DNA of 64,000 bases, taken from Apiospora phragmitis. Taxonomy: Eukaryota; Ascomycota; Sordariomycetes; Amphisphaeriales; Apiosporaceae. Below, in pieces: positions 10,915 through 22,228 of this stretch (positions are counted from its first letter, which is position 1; the number at the start of each line of letters is the position of its first letter). The notes under the pieces were generated by a model that was not told the DNA's origin, did not search any database, and worked only from the letters and a program-made list of their open reading frames with translations. Made by a program: the position numbers and the translations under genes. Where the stretch lies: NCBI GenBank assembly GCA_038363925.1, contig JAQQWL010000004.1, forward strand, positions 930,001-994,000, read 5' to 3'.

Positions 10915-11531
10915 GGTGATCGAGGTGTAATAATGGTTTGGTTGGAAAGCTGGTGTTCAGATACTGACAGCAATTGAGAGAGTGCAGGGCTGAAAGTTTG
11001 GATCAGCTCCTCCGCATTCTGGAAGGCTGGTCATACACATACACAGCTAAGTGGTGTCGATAATGTGGCAGCGCTGTACGAATCTGGATTGAGGGCTGCA
11101 GTTGTAGTTTGGAATGGTGAGGTCATGTAATCTTGAGATCATGCGCAAAGCTTTCTGATCCCTTCAGTCGCAAGCTCAAGCTCTCAAGCTCCAGTGGGTT
11201 AGCAGTTTCTTCCCCCACTTGATCTTTCGCTTCTGCAGGGTCTGCCCCAGACCAGATTGGTAATTCAATTGACGGCCTTCTAAGGGGCCTGCGGGCTGCC
11301 TAGCTTTCAGTGGAGTCCCAGCGGTACTTGGCCTGTAAATTCAACCTCCAAACCGCGGCTGGCGGCCAAAGTCAATCTCCGGGTGGGGGCCGTTTAGAGC
11401 GAGGTAAGGCGGCCAATAATCGCCAGCACCCAGTGATTCAAGTCCAAGGTGGCATCATCCTGGGATGCGGCATCTCTCCCTTTACAGCACTCCTCTCTTG
11501 TTTACGCACTCGAACCCCCAGATCCCAGATC
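10915..11531. other. Divergent promoter region between FMP25-like and COG3 genes
   Basis: 617 bp between two start codons facing away from each other. It presumably holds both core promoters. I see no clear regulatory motif or further gene. Confidence 0.5.
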
Positions 11532-14026
11532 ATGTACGAGGACTCATGGTACAGCTTTGTACCAGAAGTTCCTCAAAAGAAAGCCCCTTCTACAAGTCAA
11601 GGTTCGAGTCACAGGAGAAGAGAATCCCTCCTGCAGCAGCCAAATGTTTGTTCTGCCCCTCATGCCCAAACACGCTGTCGCCTGCCCCTATTAACTTGGT
11701 CTCCAGGGCGCCAATTCCAACGAGCCCATTGAACCCTTAGGGGACCTTATCGAAGAAGCTGGCCCATCCAACGATCCTCCCGAGCCTACTCTAACCAGGA
11801 GGGCCAAGTCCTACTCCGACTTCTACCATGTTGTCCGCGCCCAACTGTCCAAAGATGCCGCCAAAAAGCGACGCAGAAAGAGGAAGGACAGAAGCTTGGA
11901 GGCATTGATGGTCGAGAAACCCGAGGATGACCTACCGAGTCGCGCCACACCGCCGGACGTCTCACCCACCGATCAATTGCTGGAAGCCAGCCAGCAAGAA
12001 TTCTCCGTCTACCGTGACCAGCTCGCTATGACCGAGCGGCACCTCGACACCCTCATCGACGACACCAACGGCGCGCTTAGGCTCTTGGAGACACTGGCCT
12101 CTTCGTTCCATGCCGTTGAAACCCAGACGTCTTCGTTCCAGGCCCAGTGCGACGACCTGCTGTCGGAAGAGCGCCGGCTTCAGAAGCTGGCCGACGAGGT
12201 TGGAACCGATCTGCACTACTATGCCTACCTCGACGGGGTAACGCGGCGCCTGAACGCTCCAGGCGCAAGTCGCCTAGTAGATCACCAAAACTTCGCCGAG
12301 ATCCTCACCAATACAGATGCCTGCATTACCTTCATGGCACAGCATGTAGGTCCAGCCAAATCCCCCACGATCGGTCATTATGCTCACAAGTTTACAGCCT
12401 ACATACCGCGATGCCGAATCGTATCTTGCGCGTTACCAGTCTTCGCTCACCAAAGCTCTTCATCTACTTGAGTCCGGTTTCACGAACTATCTGGAGAGGA
12501 TCTCGTCCGAAATATCGAAGCAGATAGCGTCTACGCAGTCGGAAGCGGCACGCCATGCCTTGGCTTACGGCCGTTTCGAGGAACTTGTCTTGGAGGCCGA
12601 CGGGTTGATATCCAATGTCCAGAAGGTGATCTGCAGTTGCTATGATCAATTCGGATACCCCATCGCTGGGCAGAACTTTGATTACTACTCTAACACAGCC
12701 GTCAATATTTTCGCTTCTTACTCGGACGTCAGAGATCGCGATCTGAAACCTGTTACTCAGCACGACTTAGAGGCTTTCAGGAAGGAGGTCAAGGAAATCA
12801 ATGTCGAAACAGCGTCGCGCAACTTCATCAAGCAATGCTACGAGCGTTCATTCGACGAGACTTCCTTGTTTACCAAGGTTTTCTCGGTTGAGCCCCAATT
12901 CAGCACAGATACCAGATCCGCGTACGCTGCGCTGAAAGCACACCAAAAGGCTCTTGTCAATGCGGCTAACGTTTCTCCCATTGCCACTACTATTCAATCA
13001 GCGCTGCATTCTGCTGAGCTGCCGACAATTTGCAACCTCCTGGGCTGGATCACAAATGAGTACCTGCTCCTGGAATACGATGAAGAGGAGTCGCGATATG
13101 TGATTCACTACCAGGAGCTGACGGCCCGACTGTTGATGGAGCATCTATGGCCTTTCACTGATACAGCGTTCGAGAACGAGATTACAAAGTCCATTTCTAA
13201 GCATGTTGTGGCCCCTGAAAGCCTCAAGATCACTCCCGTGGTCAACGGAGTCGTCACATCGAACGCGCATCCGATCGCGAAACGGGCGCTGGAGCTGTTG
13301 AGCATGTACGACCAAGCCATGCCCAAGGAACGAAGCGTAAGTACATTGGCTTTTTTCACCTATTCCCTGCATTACATAAACTGACAAATCGCACAGCAAA
13401 AGTCTAGCCCCGTAATCTTCCGTATAGTCCATGAAACTATCCTGGCGCTGCAACGAGCGGAGACTCGCCTGAAGGCGAACAAAACACCCAACCCTGACCC
13501 CGATCCGGACCTGTTCATGATCAAGAACCTGCTCATCCTCAAGAACGAGCTGGTGTCCCTGGAGATCGGCGACATCCGCTCGCAGGCGGACGCGATGCAG
13601 CACTTTGGCCAGATCTGGGACACACTCAGCCCACAGAATTGGATGGGGCTCTTCCGCGGCATCCTCGGCGGCACCTTGTCTCTGGGCGGCTGGCTCACGC
13701 CGGCGGCGAAACCAGCGGCTGCTGTCGCTCCCACCAACGGCGGCAACCAGAACCAAGTCCAAGACGCGAGCGAGAAGCTCGACGAGCTCCTGCGCCAGAG
13801 CATCTACGCCTTCACGCAGCGCTGGGGCGGCTTCCTCCACGCGGCCCAGAGCGGGAAGCGGAGTGCGCGGAGCCTGGGCGATGTGGAGAAGGAGCTGGAC
13901 GAGAGGCTCCTGACGGCGTTTGGGGGCCAACCCGAGGTCGTGGCGAAGCTTAAGGAGGCTATTGATATCAATGCTGAGGCGCAGAAGGAGCTGGGTGGTG
14001 GCGGGGCGAAAGGGGGTGTAAGGTAG
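11532..14026 (+). CDS. COG3: Conserved oligomeric Golgi complex subunit 3 (COG3/Sec34)
   Basis: COG3 is a core subunit of the COG tether, which captures retrograde vesicles at the Golgi. Four exons can be joined without any frame defect: 11532-11645, 11707-12345, 12398-13336 and 13397-14026. The introns are 61, 52 and 60 nt; donors are GTTTGT, GTAGGT and GTAAGT. The protein is 773 residues. The N-terminus MYEDSWYSFVPE and the RAKSYSDFYHVVRAQLS block are typical of fungal Sec34. The Sec34 domain follows, with helical coiled-coil sequence (FSVYRDQLAMTERHLDTLID), then the FMAQH/PTYRDAESYLARYQ junction across intron 2. A long helical C-terminal part ends in a Gly-rich tail. Intact and convergent with the zinc-finger gene downstream. 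Confidence 0.92.
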
Positions 14027-14559
14027 ATGTGGATAGAAGGGTTAGAACAAGCCCTTACCTACGCTTAGCGAGACTCCTCATAAAAAGAGTGCTGGGGAAA
14101 TGTTTGGAACTTATCTGAACTTCAAGAAAAGGGGCTCGGGACAGGCTGTTGTGTATGATCTATGTGAAACCTATGATGTTGAGATGATTGGTCCAGCCCG
14201 TCCAGCCTAATTCCCGGACACGCAAGTCATTACTTTAACGGTGGGAAGATAGTAGCATTTTTGTTGACATTTTTTTTTTTTGGAAGGAAGCTGCAAAGGA
14301 GACAGAACGTCTCGCACTCTTAAAAGCTACTGATATACCTATTCAAGGGTCCATAGTCCCTGTGTTATTCTCTGCCCCCAGGTCTTGGCTCCTCCCAAGT
14401 TTGACAGCCGTTCCACCCGCGAATCCCGTGCCGGGCAGTCGCCCAAGCCCCTTTTCAAGTTCATCATACTCGGCTTCCGCGTCTGATCCGTTATCGTACG
14501 GTTGCGCAATCTTTTCCCCTTCTTCAGCTCGGCATGGTTCTCAAAACCCAGAATAACCC
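14027..14559. other. Convergent intergenic region, nothing recognised
   Basis: 533 bp between the stop codons of COG3 and the zinc-finger/ankyrin gene. It contains a short poly-T run (about 14270-14281) and presumably both 3' untranslated regions. No gene is visible. Confidence 0.5.
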
Positions 14560-17500
14560 CTAGAGATTCATTCGTGGATTAGTACTTATCAGGTTTGCCG
14601 TTGCTATGGCATATTGCTGGATTTCTTCCTTGCTCAAAACCCTCAAGACGATGACGAAGTCATCTCGCACCCTGGAACAGTTCCTCGCTTTTCTCAAGGC
14701 CTCGATACTGACTAAATTTCGGTTGATCTTTGTCCAACGGGCTCCGGGTGGAATGTTGTTAATCCCTGGGCTCTCGTCAATGACGCTCAATTGGCGAAAA
14801 GCAGCGTAAACGTTGTCGTCAGCCTCGACAGGGAGATACTCAACCCTTTCGATGTCTGCAGCCGCTCGATGGGTTGTTTCAGAGGTAGGTGAGGGCGGGG
14901 GTCTGAGGTGACCACCAATAACACCATCTGACGGTTGGTAGTAGCCCCTGTTAAAGCCCTCGCGGCTCCCTGCTCGGCTTCGTGGGCCATCGGGGTCAAT
15001 ATCGTCGCTTAGATTTGTGTATGCGAAGCTTCCTTCCATCGCACCGAAGCTAAGCCAGGGGTAATCACCCGAGTATGGCGATAAGAAACTAGATGCAGAC
15101 TGATCCCGAGACATTGTTTCATATGAAAGATCATGAGAATCCGGGAACGGCGTTGCCTGTGACGATTCGGTCCGAATCCCTCCAGCTTCATATAGTTGGC
15201 TTACATCCACAGTATAGTGCGTTCCTGCATCGAACTCGAACGGATAATTTCGCCCTGCCAACTCATATGAGGTATAAGCCTCGGGATAACCCACGGTATT
15301 GACATTCGAGGTCGTAAAAAGCTCGGTCGAGCTAGAGCCATTGTCGATCGTGGATGTGTCCGCTCCAAAATTGATGATGGAACCCAACGGCTCGAGCTCT
15401 GTCGGAGTAGCAACTTTCACATCAAGATTACTGTAATCCTCTGTCTCGAAACCGAGGCTGCCTCGGCGCCTGACACAACCACCAGGGCCCTCACTATGGC
15501 GTGCCAGACTATCGCTACGTGCAAACTTGCGGTCGCAGTTGGGACACACGAGTGGCTTCTCACCCGTGTGCAGCTTACCGTGACGCTTTAGATCGTGTAA
15601 ACGCCGAAATCGCATCTGACAAGCTGGACAAACAAAAGGCTTCTCTTGGCTATGCGTTAACAAGTGGCTCTTAAGGTTATGGTAACGGGTAAACTCGGTT
15701 TCGCAATAGGGGCACTTGTGCTTCTTCGACTTTGGCGATTTGAGAGCGCCTGACTGATTGGCCGTCATAGGCGTGCTCATCAACTTAGGTGCAGAAGACG
15801 ACTGCTCACCAGTTGGTGCCTCATCGTCGGCTTGATGATCTCCCAACTCCCGGCGGAAGAGTCCTAAGAGATTCGAATCATAGGCTCCATGATAAGCTAA
15901 GGCAGCATCCAATACACTACCCCAGGTCTCACCCCTGAGATGAATATCCGCACCATCATCGATCAACCGTTTGACCTCCTTAAAATCGCCGCGTGCCGCA
16001 GCAATGTGTAGAGGAGGATCAGGAATCCATTCTTCATCTGACTCTCGTTCGTCTTCAAAGGGCGATGATTCAAGTTGATTGATTGTTGCGTGGCTCAGAT
16101 TGGCTCCCTCGCTCGTATTATCGTTGAGGTCTCCGTCTCTGTGTCTTGGGAGTGAAAACAGCGCTAGCTGCTCCAAATGCTTTGATACATGCCGACGGTA
16201 TTGCTTCGGGTCAACGGTAACAGCAACATCTCCGCGGGTAGTTGAGTCCGGCGGCGGAATAGTCGACTGCATGGAATCCGCCCACTCGTCACAAAAAGGG
16301 CAGTCTCTTGCAGGTATGGCATCTACAGCACGCAAACCAGCACCGACAAATGCAGCCAACTGATCGTCTCCGACTATGAATGCGCCATGTGTCCGACTTA
16401 AGTGATCCTCATAAATCTCCTTGTTCCTGAAGAGGCCTTGTTGGCACAGAATACACGCCCATTGTTGGCGATGGCATTGCAGCTCATGATCAAGCCAAGA
16501 TTGACTGTCGCCGAAGAACTTGGTGTCGCAGGTCCCTTGCCCAGTGCAGACATAGGCCTTCAAATCTTGGAAGACATGTCGCCTCCATGACGTCTCTTTT
16601 GATATTGTCTGTATATCGAAGCATATCGGACACTCGAAAACTTCGCTGCCCTGGCTCACTTCCTCCAGGGTGGGAAGGTGGAGCGTCGAGTCTGCTTTGC
16701 CCCGATGAAATGATGATCCAGAAGAAACGTATGATTTCGTGTCTTCATTCTCAGATTCGATCATTTCCACACGGCATAGTTCTGCGATGTCTGGTGTTGA
16801 TGCCTTAGTTGAAGCATGTGCATGAGCTGCATATGATCCACTGTAGTTGGTGTGTATTCCAGATGCAGTCGATAGGGTAGTTGAGCGAGCATTTGCCACA
16901 GAAAGAGCGGCATGATGTTCCATCGAGTGATGTGATCTTTGGGGGACCACTGGGTCAATATCTTCACGACCGGCAATTCGACGGCTGTGATCGCGACTGT
17001 TACGCAGGAACTGGCGCCGCTTAGTGATAGCGCGCCCAAGGCGCTCGCATAGCCATTGAGCATCTGGCGTACCGAGCTTTGGATACCTTTCAGCAACATA
17101 AGCTATATCAAAGTCGTCCATAAAGGGGTTGCTGCCTTGCAGGGCTTTGGCGAAACGATCGCGAGGTGTGGCCTTTCGAATCAAGATTGTGATCTTCAAT
17201 AAACTCCCTACGCTTTTTGAGAGAAGTTCAAGTAGATCTTGATCTTCGTATTTCTCGAGTTTGCTGCCGCCCACGTTGCTAAGACCCGATGACTGCACCG
17301 ATGTCGGGTCCTTGTCGATGAGTTCTGGGGTCGATGGAATAAACCGGTTTTCTAGGTTTCCAGAGGCTATCTCGAATACTGGCAAGCGTTAGGATAACAA
17401 AACGGCCGACCTGTTAATGCAGGATCCTTACGGTCATCAAGAGCTTCTTGGATATCATTGAGCAAGCGTACCACTTGCTCGAGAACTCGCCTTGCCCCTT

Positions 17501-17708
17501 TGAGTCGCGATTCAAGAGACGCGGCTGAGTTCGGTGATTGACGAGCTCCAATGTTTCCCGCCCAAAGCTTGAACTTATCCCAGACGTCAACTACGTCTTC
17601 TGATGAAATGTTCGTGCTCCCATCGTTCGTATCAATACAGCGAATGATATCACCACAACGGCTTTCCACAGCTTCAGTCTGGGATGCCACAGACCGTGGG
17701 TTGTCCAT
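14560..17708 (-). CDS. C2H2 zinc-finger protein with an ankyrin segment and a fungal C-terminal domain
   Basis: Two exons, 17432-17708 and 14560-17378, joined across a 53-nt intron (donor GTAAGG, branch CTAAC); the protein is 1031 residues. Visible parts in order: an N-terminal helical region (about residues 1-250); a Cys/His-rich block with degenerate C2H2-like fingers (FECPICFD, YVCTGQGTC, WACILCQQ, CPFCDEW); one ankyrin-type unit (PPLHIAAARGDFKEVKRLI, with DDGADIHLRG); three canonical C2H2 fingers in a row (KCPYC, FVCPAC with LHTGEKP linker, LVCPNC), the last followed by an SEGPGGC motif; and a C-terminal block (RWTKINRNLVSIEAL, DDFVIVLRVL) that I associate from memory with DUF8035. The tandem fingers suggest nucleic-acid binding; the biological role is unknown. 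The frame is intact. Confidence 0.8.
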
Positions 17709-18119
17709 GTCGGCAGTCTTCTATTTCAAGGATCAAAACTACCTTGGGACTAGGTTGCTGTGATGGGTCGAGAACAGATCGTACATTTCGTGTTCGGTGT
17801 GGGTTGATACATATCCAGATCTCAAATATTGTGTCCAGCAGATGATACTCTTATTGTGAGGGTGATAGATGGCCACCTGTCTTTGCCAATATTGGCAGGT
17901 TCACCTCCGGGCTGCATGATGAGCGGCAACCTCTGCCAATGAGAGAGTATTCATGGAGAACCCCTCGGTTTGGGGGCCAAAAAGAGGCTGAGCAATTGAG
18001 AAACTGGCATCTCAAATCCAGCCGCATTTTAGTCTCGAGGTTTGTCGTATCTCAACTATCACGTCCAACTTTCGACACTTGAGGGTTTTCGCGTACCGAT
18101 CAGATCGACCAGAAGAACC
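17709..18119. other. Divergent promoter region, nothing specific recognised
   Basis: 411 bp between the start codons of the zinc-finger/ankyrin gene and the DUF7580-type gene. Probably carries both promoters; no motif stands out. Confidence 0.45.
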
Positions 18120-20240
18120 ATGTCAGGTATCGAACTGGCTGGTCTGGTGCTGGGGCCTTCCCAGTAGCCTTATGGGGGCTGGAGCAATATCGCGACGTTG
18201 CTAAACGAATGGGGTTCTGGTTCCAGATCCGGTCGGATTACCAGCAGAGCATCCAGGATCTCACATATCATCGACTGAGCTTCGAGGGGAATCTGAAGCT
18301 GTTGCTGCTCCCACTCGTCGACGACGACGCCAAATTAGAACACATGATGGTCGAGCCTGGAGGCTCAACTTGGAAGAACGTAGCGATACAGGAAGCTTTA
18401 GAGAAAAGACTCCAGAAGTCATACGCTTCGTATTTGGCTATATTGGCAGATATGGAGAGGGTTTTGGAAGAGTTGAATAAGGAACTGGCCATCGAAAATG
18501 ATCATGTGCAGTCAAGAGTGGGAGGCAGGCGCGAGCACGAACACACGGTGAGTCACTCTTGTCTTCTCCCGTAAAGAACAGCTTTATTGTACCTAAGTCA
18601 TACCCGTCATGTTGTTATTCAACAATATTCAACAAGAGGTCTTGTCCAACCTTGGGAGTATATCACCATGACGGGCGGATTCTTTCAATATCCTTCCCTG
18701 CGATTCCAGAACCCAGCTGTGCACTTACAAGCTAACAGCTGTATCTAGGAGAGCCATCAGCCTCTAAGGGCAGATTGTAGGCGTGCATCCAAGTTTCGCC
18801 AAATGTTTTCCAAGAAAATCGCGATTTCCAGCTCTTCCGGGCCAAGTTTAGTTTGGGAGAGGAAAAGAGGAAGGTGCTCTTTGAGAAGCTTGAGACCTAT
18901 AACGACCGACTTGAAAAGCTGACGACCACCAGCGACGCGATTTCGCAACTTCAAGCAAACCGAAAAGCAACTAGATCCACTGTGTCTGCAGTGAATGGCG
19001 CGCTCCTAAAGTTTTGGAACCACGCCGATAAATTATATAGGATCATGGTGGAAACTTGGAACTGCAACCACGATCAACACTGTGCCCAGTTGATCCTGCA
19101 GCACCGGACCACAGCCGATAAAGAGTTCCGCTTGGGAATATCCTCCAGTGGACCCAAGAGCACCCAGGCCAGACTCTTGGGCTACATGCGCAGTCAAGAT
19201 CAAGATGCTAGATCGCCCAGAGCCGCATCCGTTGATTCTACAAACCACAGGGCAGATAACGTCCGGTACGAACGGCTCCCTGAAGCTGTTTAGTCCTCAA
19301 CATAAGACCAAGGTCCCCGCGAAGGGAGCAATGGCTTCAGCCATCAGGACGAAGAAGGCGCATGCCTCGATCAACACCGCGACAGTCCAGAATGGGTAAG
19401 TAGCAGGAATACACTGCGCGTCGATTTTCTCGCTCTGACTGCTCCTTAGGCCATCCGGCAATACGATGACGGTTACATTACCCCAGAAGGGAAAAGTAAC
19501 GACTGTGGATGCCCCAAGCACATCGGTGGCTGAGGAACACATAAGAAGCCTATGCTTGACTCTTGCCAAAGCGGACGCGCCCGCTCACTGTCTTGGGTAC
19601 ATGGAGGATGACGATATAAGGTACTACCTCTACCCTGATGACTCCTGTGGCCCAGGAAAGTCCGAAGTGCAGCTCTCCCAGATCCTCTGCGGGGGAGGTC
19701 AAGCCGCCCTTGACGCGAAGACAGCGATATCGTTTAGCACTTACCCTCGCATCATCGTTTGTGCAGCTGAAAGACTCGCCCTGGATGCAGGCCTCACGGG
19801 GCAAGGAGTGTGTGTATTTCGCACGTAGAGAGTCAGACAACGTGTCGTTCTTAGACTCGCCGTACATAAACCACAACTTCAACCTTTCTATATCCACGAC
19901 CCCAGCAGCAGGCCAGAAAACCGGGCAGGATGTCGTCTCGGGGATAGTGTGTCTTGGGATTATACTGTTGGAGCTCTGTTTCGGCAGTGCAATAGAGGAC
20001 CACCCGAGCCGGACCAAATTTCCCCCAGGCGACGAACAGACCAAGTCGGCTTTTGACCTCATTGCCGCGATGCAGTGGATGACAGAGGTCAATGAAGAGG
20101 CAGGTGAGAGCTATACAGAGGCTGTGGAGTGGTGTTTACTTGGGTGTCGCACATCGCCGAGCGATGGAAGTTGGAGGAGGCTCATGATAGAGAAGGTCGT
20201 TGTTCCCCTGGAATGCGCTATCAATACTTGGAAAAAGTAA
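18120..20240 (+). pseudogene. DUF7580-type fungal protein with kinase-fold-like C-terminus, frame disrupted
   Basis: The gene starts MSGIELAGLVLG and continues in another frame with VALWGLEQYRDVAKRMGF, the usual opening of a large, expanded ascomycete family (DUF7580, from memory). One G must be added to the GGGG at 18152-18155. Exon 1 ends at 18547 (donor GTGAGT). The next exon carries FSLGEEKRKVLFEKLETYNDRL and runs to 19395, but its start is uncertain and its frame changes somewhere near 19270-19300. A clear 54-nt intron (19396-19449) follows. The last exon shifts frame at the GGGGG at 19691-19695 and then reads PPLTRRQRYRLALTLASSFVQL and GIILLELCFGSAIEDHP, which resemble the degenerate kinase-like end of this family. 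Either several sequencing errors or a decaying gene copy; such families are often partly degenerate. Function is unknown; related domains occur in heterokaryon-incompatibility-type proteins. Confidence 0.65.
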
Positions 20241-20745
20241 CATAAGATTGATTGCTTAACCATGTATAGTACAATACACCCAACGACTATATTGACATGG
20301 AAATGTGCTGACATCTTGCTATGTATATGCAAGTTGTTAACTGCTGAAAGGCACGACATGCCGCAGTGGGGCTCGCCGTTGGAAGCTTATCTGCCCCTCC
20401 ATCGTCCATCCATGCTCTTCTGTCTCGCCTACCCCTCCAACCCTCCAACAAGTTTCGGTTTCCACTCCTCCTGAAGCTGCGCCTGATGCCGTCATTTAGG
20501 CTTTGGGCAATGTCTAGCAATGGGCCCCAGCCCAGAGCAGTGATATCCATAACGCCATCTTTCGCTTACTGATTACCCTCTGACCTCTTTTCGAGTCACG
20601 ATACGCTGCTCCAAGTATGCTTAGTAATATGTCTAACTAAATTCAAACGAGCTAACTGTCATCGTTCCTTCCTTGGAAGCTCTATGCTCACATTCCCACT
20701 TGGCTGCTCACCCTAGCCTCTTCGCACCCTTCACCGATCGCCAGC
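20241..20745. other. Intergenic region upstream of OTU1, nothing recognised
   Basis: 505 bp between the DUF7580-type gene and OTU1 on the same strand. It presumably contains the OTU1 promoter and leader; no gene or motif is supported. Confidence 0.45.
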
Positions 20746-21835
20746 ATGCCGACAACAATTACGGTACGCATTCAGATGCCTACTGGCCCCAGCCAGGTCG
20801 TTCTCGAAGACGATGCCACCGTCGAACAGCTCGTCCAAGCGATCAAGGAAAAAGCCGAAGGCCAGGAAATCGCTACCATCAAGTACGGCTGGCCTCCCGC
20901 TGCTCTCAAATTCAAGCAAGACGAAGACGACACCGCCAGGCATAAGACCGTTCAATCATTAAACCTGCATAAAGAGCGCCTCACCGTCGTCTTGTCTGCC
21001 AAAAATCCGAACCTGCCCCCGAGCCTGCTTCCGCGCCGCTGCCGGTAGAAGGGAAAGACGTCCCCAACGAGCATGATCCTCCCACCGTGCGCTTGCCCAC
21101 CGGCAACGACCTGGGTAAGCTGTTACGCAATACTCCTCACACTCTAGCTTTTCCATCAGGTCCAGTGTGCTGACCAGATCCACCCGCTTCCGAGCAGTCT
21201 TGCGCGTGATGGCCGACGATAACAGCTGCATGTACACCGCGATGATGCCGATCATCAGCCAATCGGCCCAAGAACGCGGCATGGACGTATCCACGGCCGG
21301 GGCCCTGCGCCAGGTCATCGGCCAGCAGATCCTCAGCCAGCCCGACGTCTACAACGCGGCGGTGCTGGAGAAAGCGCCGGGCGCTTACGTGGCCAACCTG
21401 CTGAACCCGCAATCGTGGGGCGGCTCGATCGAGCTCAACGTGCTGAGCGAGCTGTTCGACATCGAGATCTGCATCGTGAGCGTCAGCAGCGGCAGCATTA
21501 TCTCGATGGGCGAGGGCCAGCACGAGCGCCGCTGCGTCGTGCTCTGGTCGGGCATCCACTACGACCGCATCGTCGAGATGTTCTTCGCGGGCGCCGCCGA
21601 CACGGGCGACACCGAGTTCGACGTCTGCACCTGGGAATGTGCCACGAGCGACCACATCCTCCAGGGCGCGCTCGAGATGGCGGCCATCCTGAAGGAGAAC
21701 AACTACGCCCACGACTCCAACGCGGCCGTCTACTCTTGCAAACAGTGCGGATGGGTCGGCCAGGGAGAAAAGGAGCTGGTCAAGCACTGTCAGGCCACAA
21801 GTCACAGCGAAATCCAGACTATTGAAGATAAGTAG
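20746..21835 (+). CDS. OTU1: Ubiquitin thioesterase OTU1 (YOD1 family; one apparent frameshift)
   Basis: OTU1 is a deubiquitinase that works with the AAA ATPase Cdc48/p97 in processing ubiquitylated substrates, for example in ER-associated degradation. The order is an N-terminal ubiquitin-like (UBX-like) domain (about residues 1-85), a Pro/Ala linker, the OTU domain, and a C-terminal C2H2 finger (YSCKQCGWVG, then H-x5-H within KHCQATSHSE). The catalytic motif is DDNSC with Cys134, and the catalytic His is in the GIHYDRI motif. Exons are 20746-21114 and 21198-21835; the 83-nt intron has GTAAGC, GCTGAC and CAG signals and joins GNDL to VLRVMADDNSC. In the linker the AAAAA at 21001-21005 must gain one A, otherwise the frame stops at 21048. 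Corrected length is 335 residues, normal for the family. Confidence 0.9.
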
Positions 21836-22228
21836 GCCATTCAAAAGCAGATCAAAAATGCCATTGCGAGAGGCGCGCGGGCCTGGTTGGGTCGTTGCCA
21901 ACCCCCGGTTCGAACAAGGGTGGATTAGGCAGCAGCCGGGTGTGATCCGACTTCCGTCACATTCTTACCTATGGAATCCCCAGTATATATCGTTTGTTTG
22001 CTGGCAACGAGATGGGGACCAGAAGATTTGAAGAGCTGATCAATACACGGTGGCTTCGCATGGTTTGGTGCATTTACGCGTCATTTGAGATACCCTTTTC
22101 ACTCATAGTTAATTAGAGACGTATATTTCCAAATACGTATCGACAAATATCGATCGATCTGATCTCCGCCAATTTCACAACAGTCATTAGCACCTGAAAC
22201 CCCATTATGCACGCAGACAAAATAGGTT
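21836..22228. other. Convergent intergenic region, nothing recognised
   Basis: 393 bp between the 3' ends of OTU1 and the formamidase gene, AT-richer than its flanks. No gene or repeat is evident. Confidence 0.45.
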
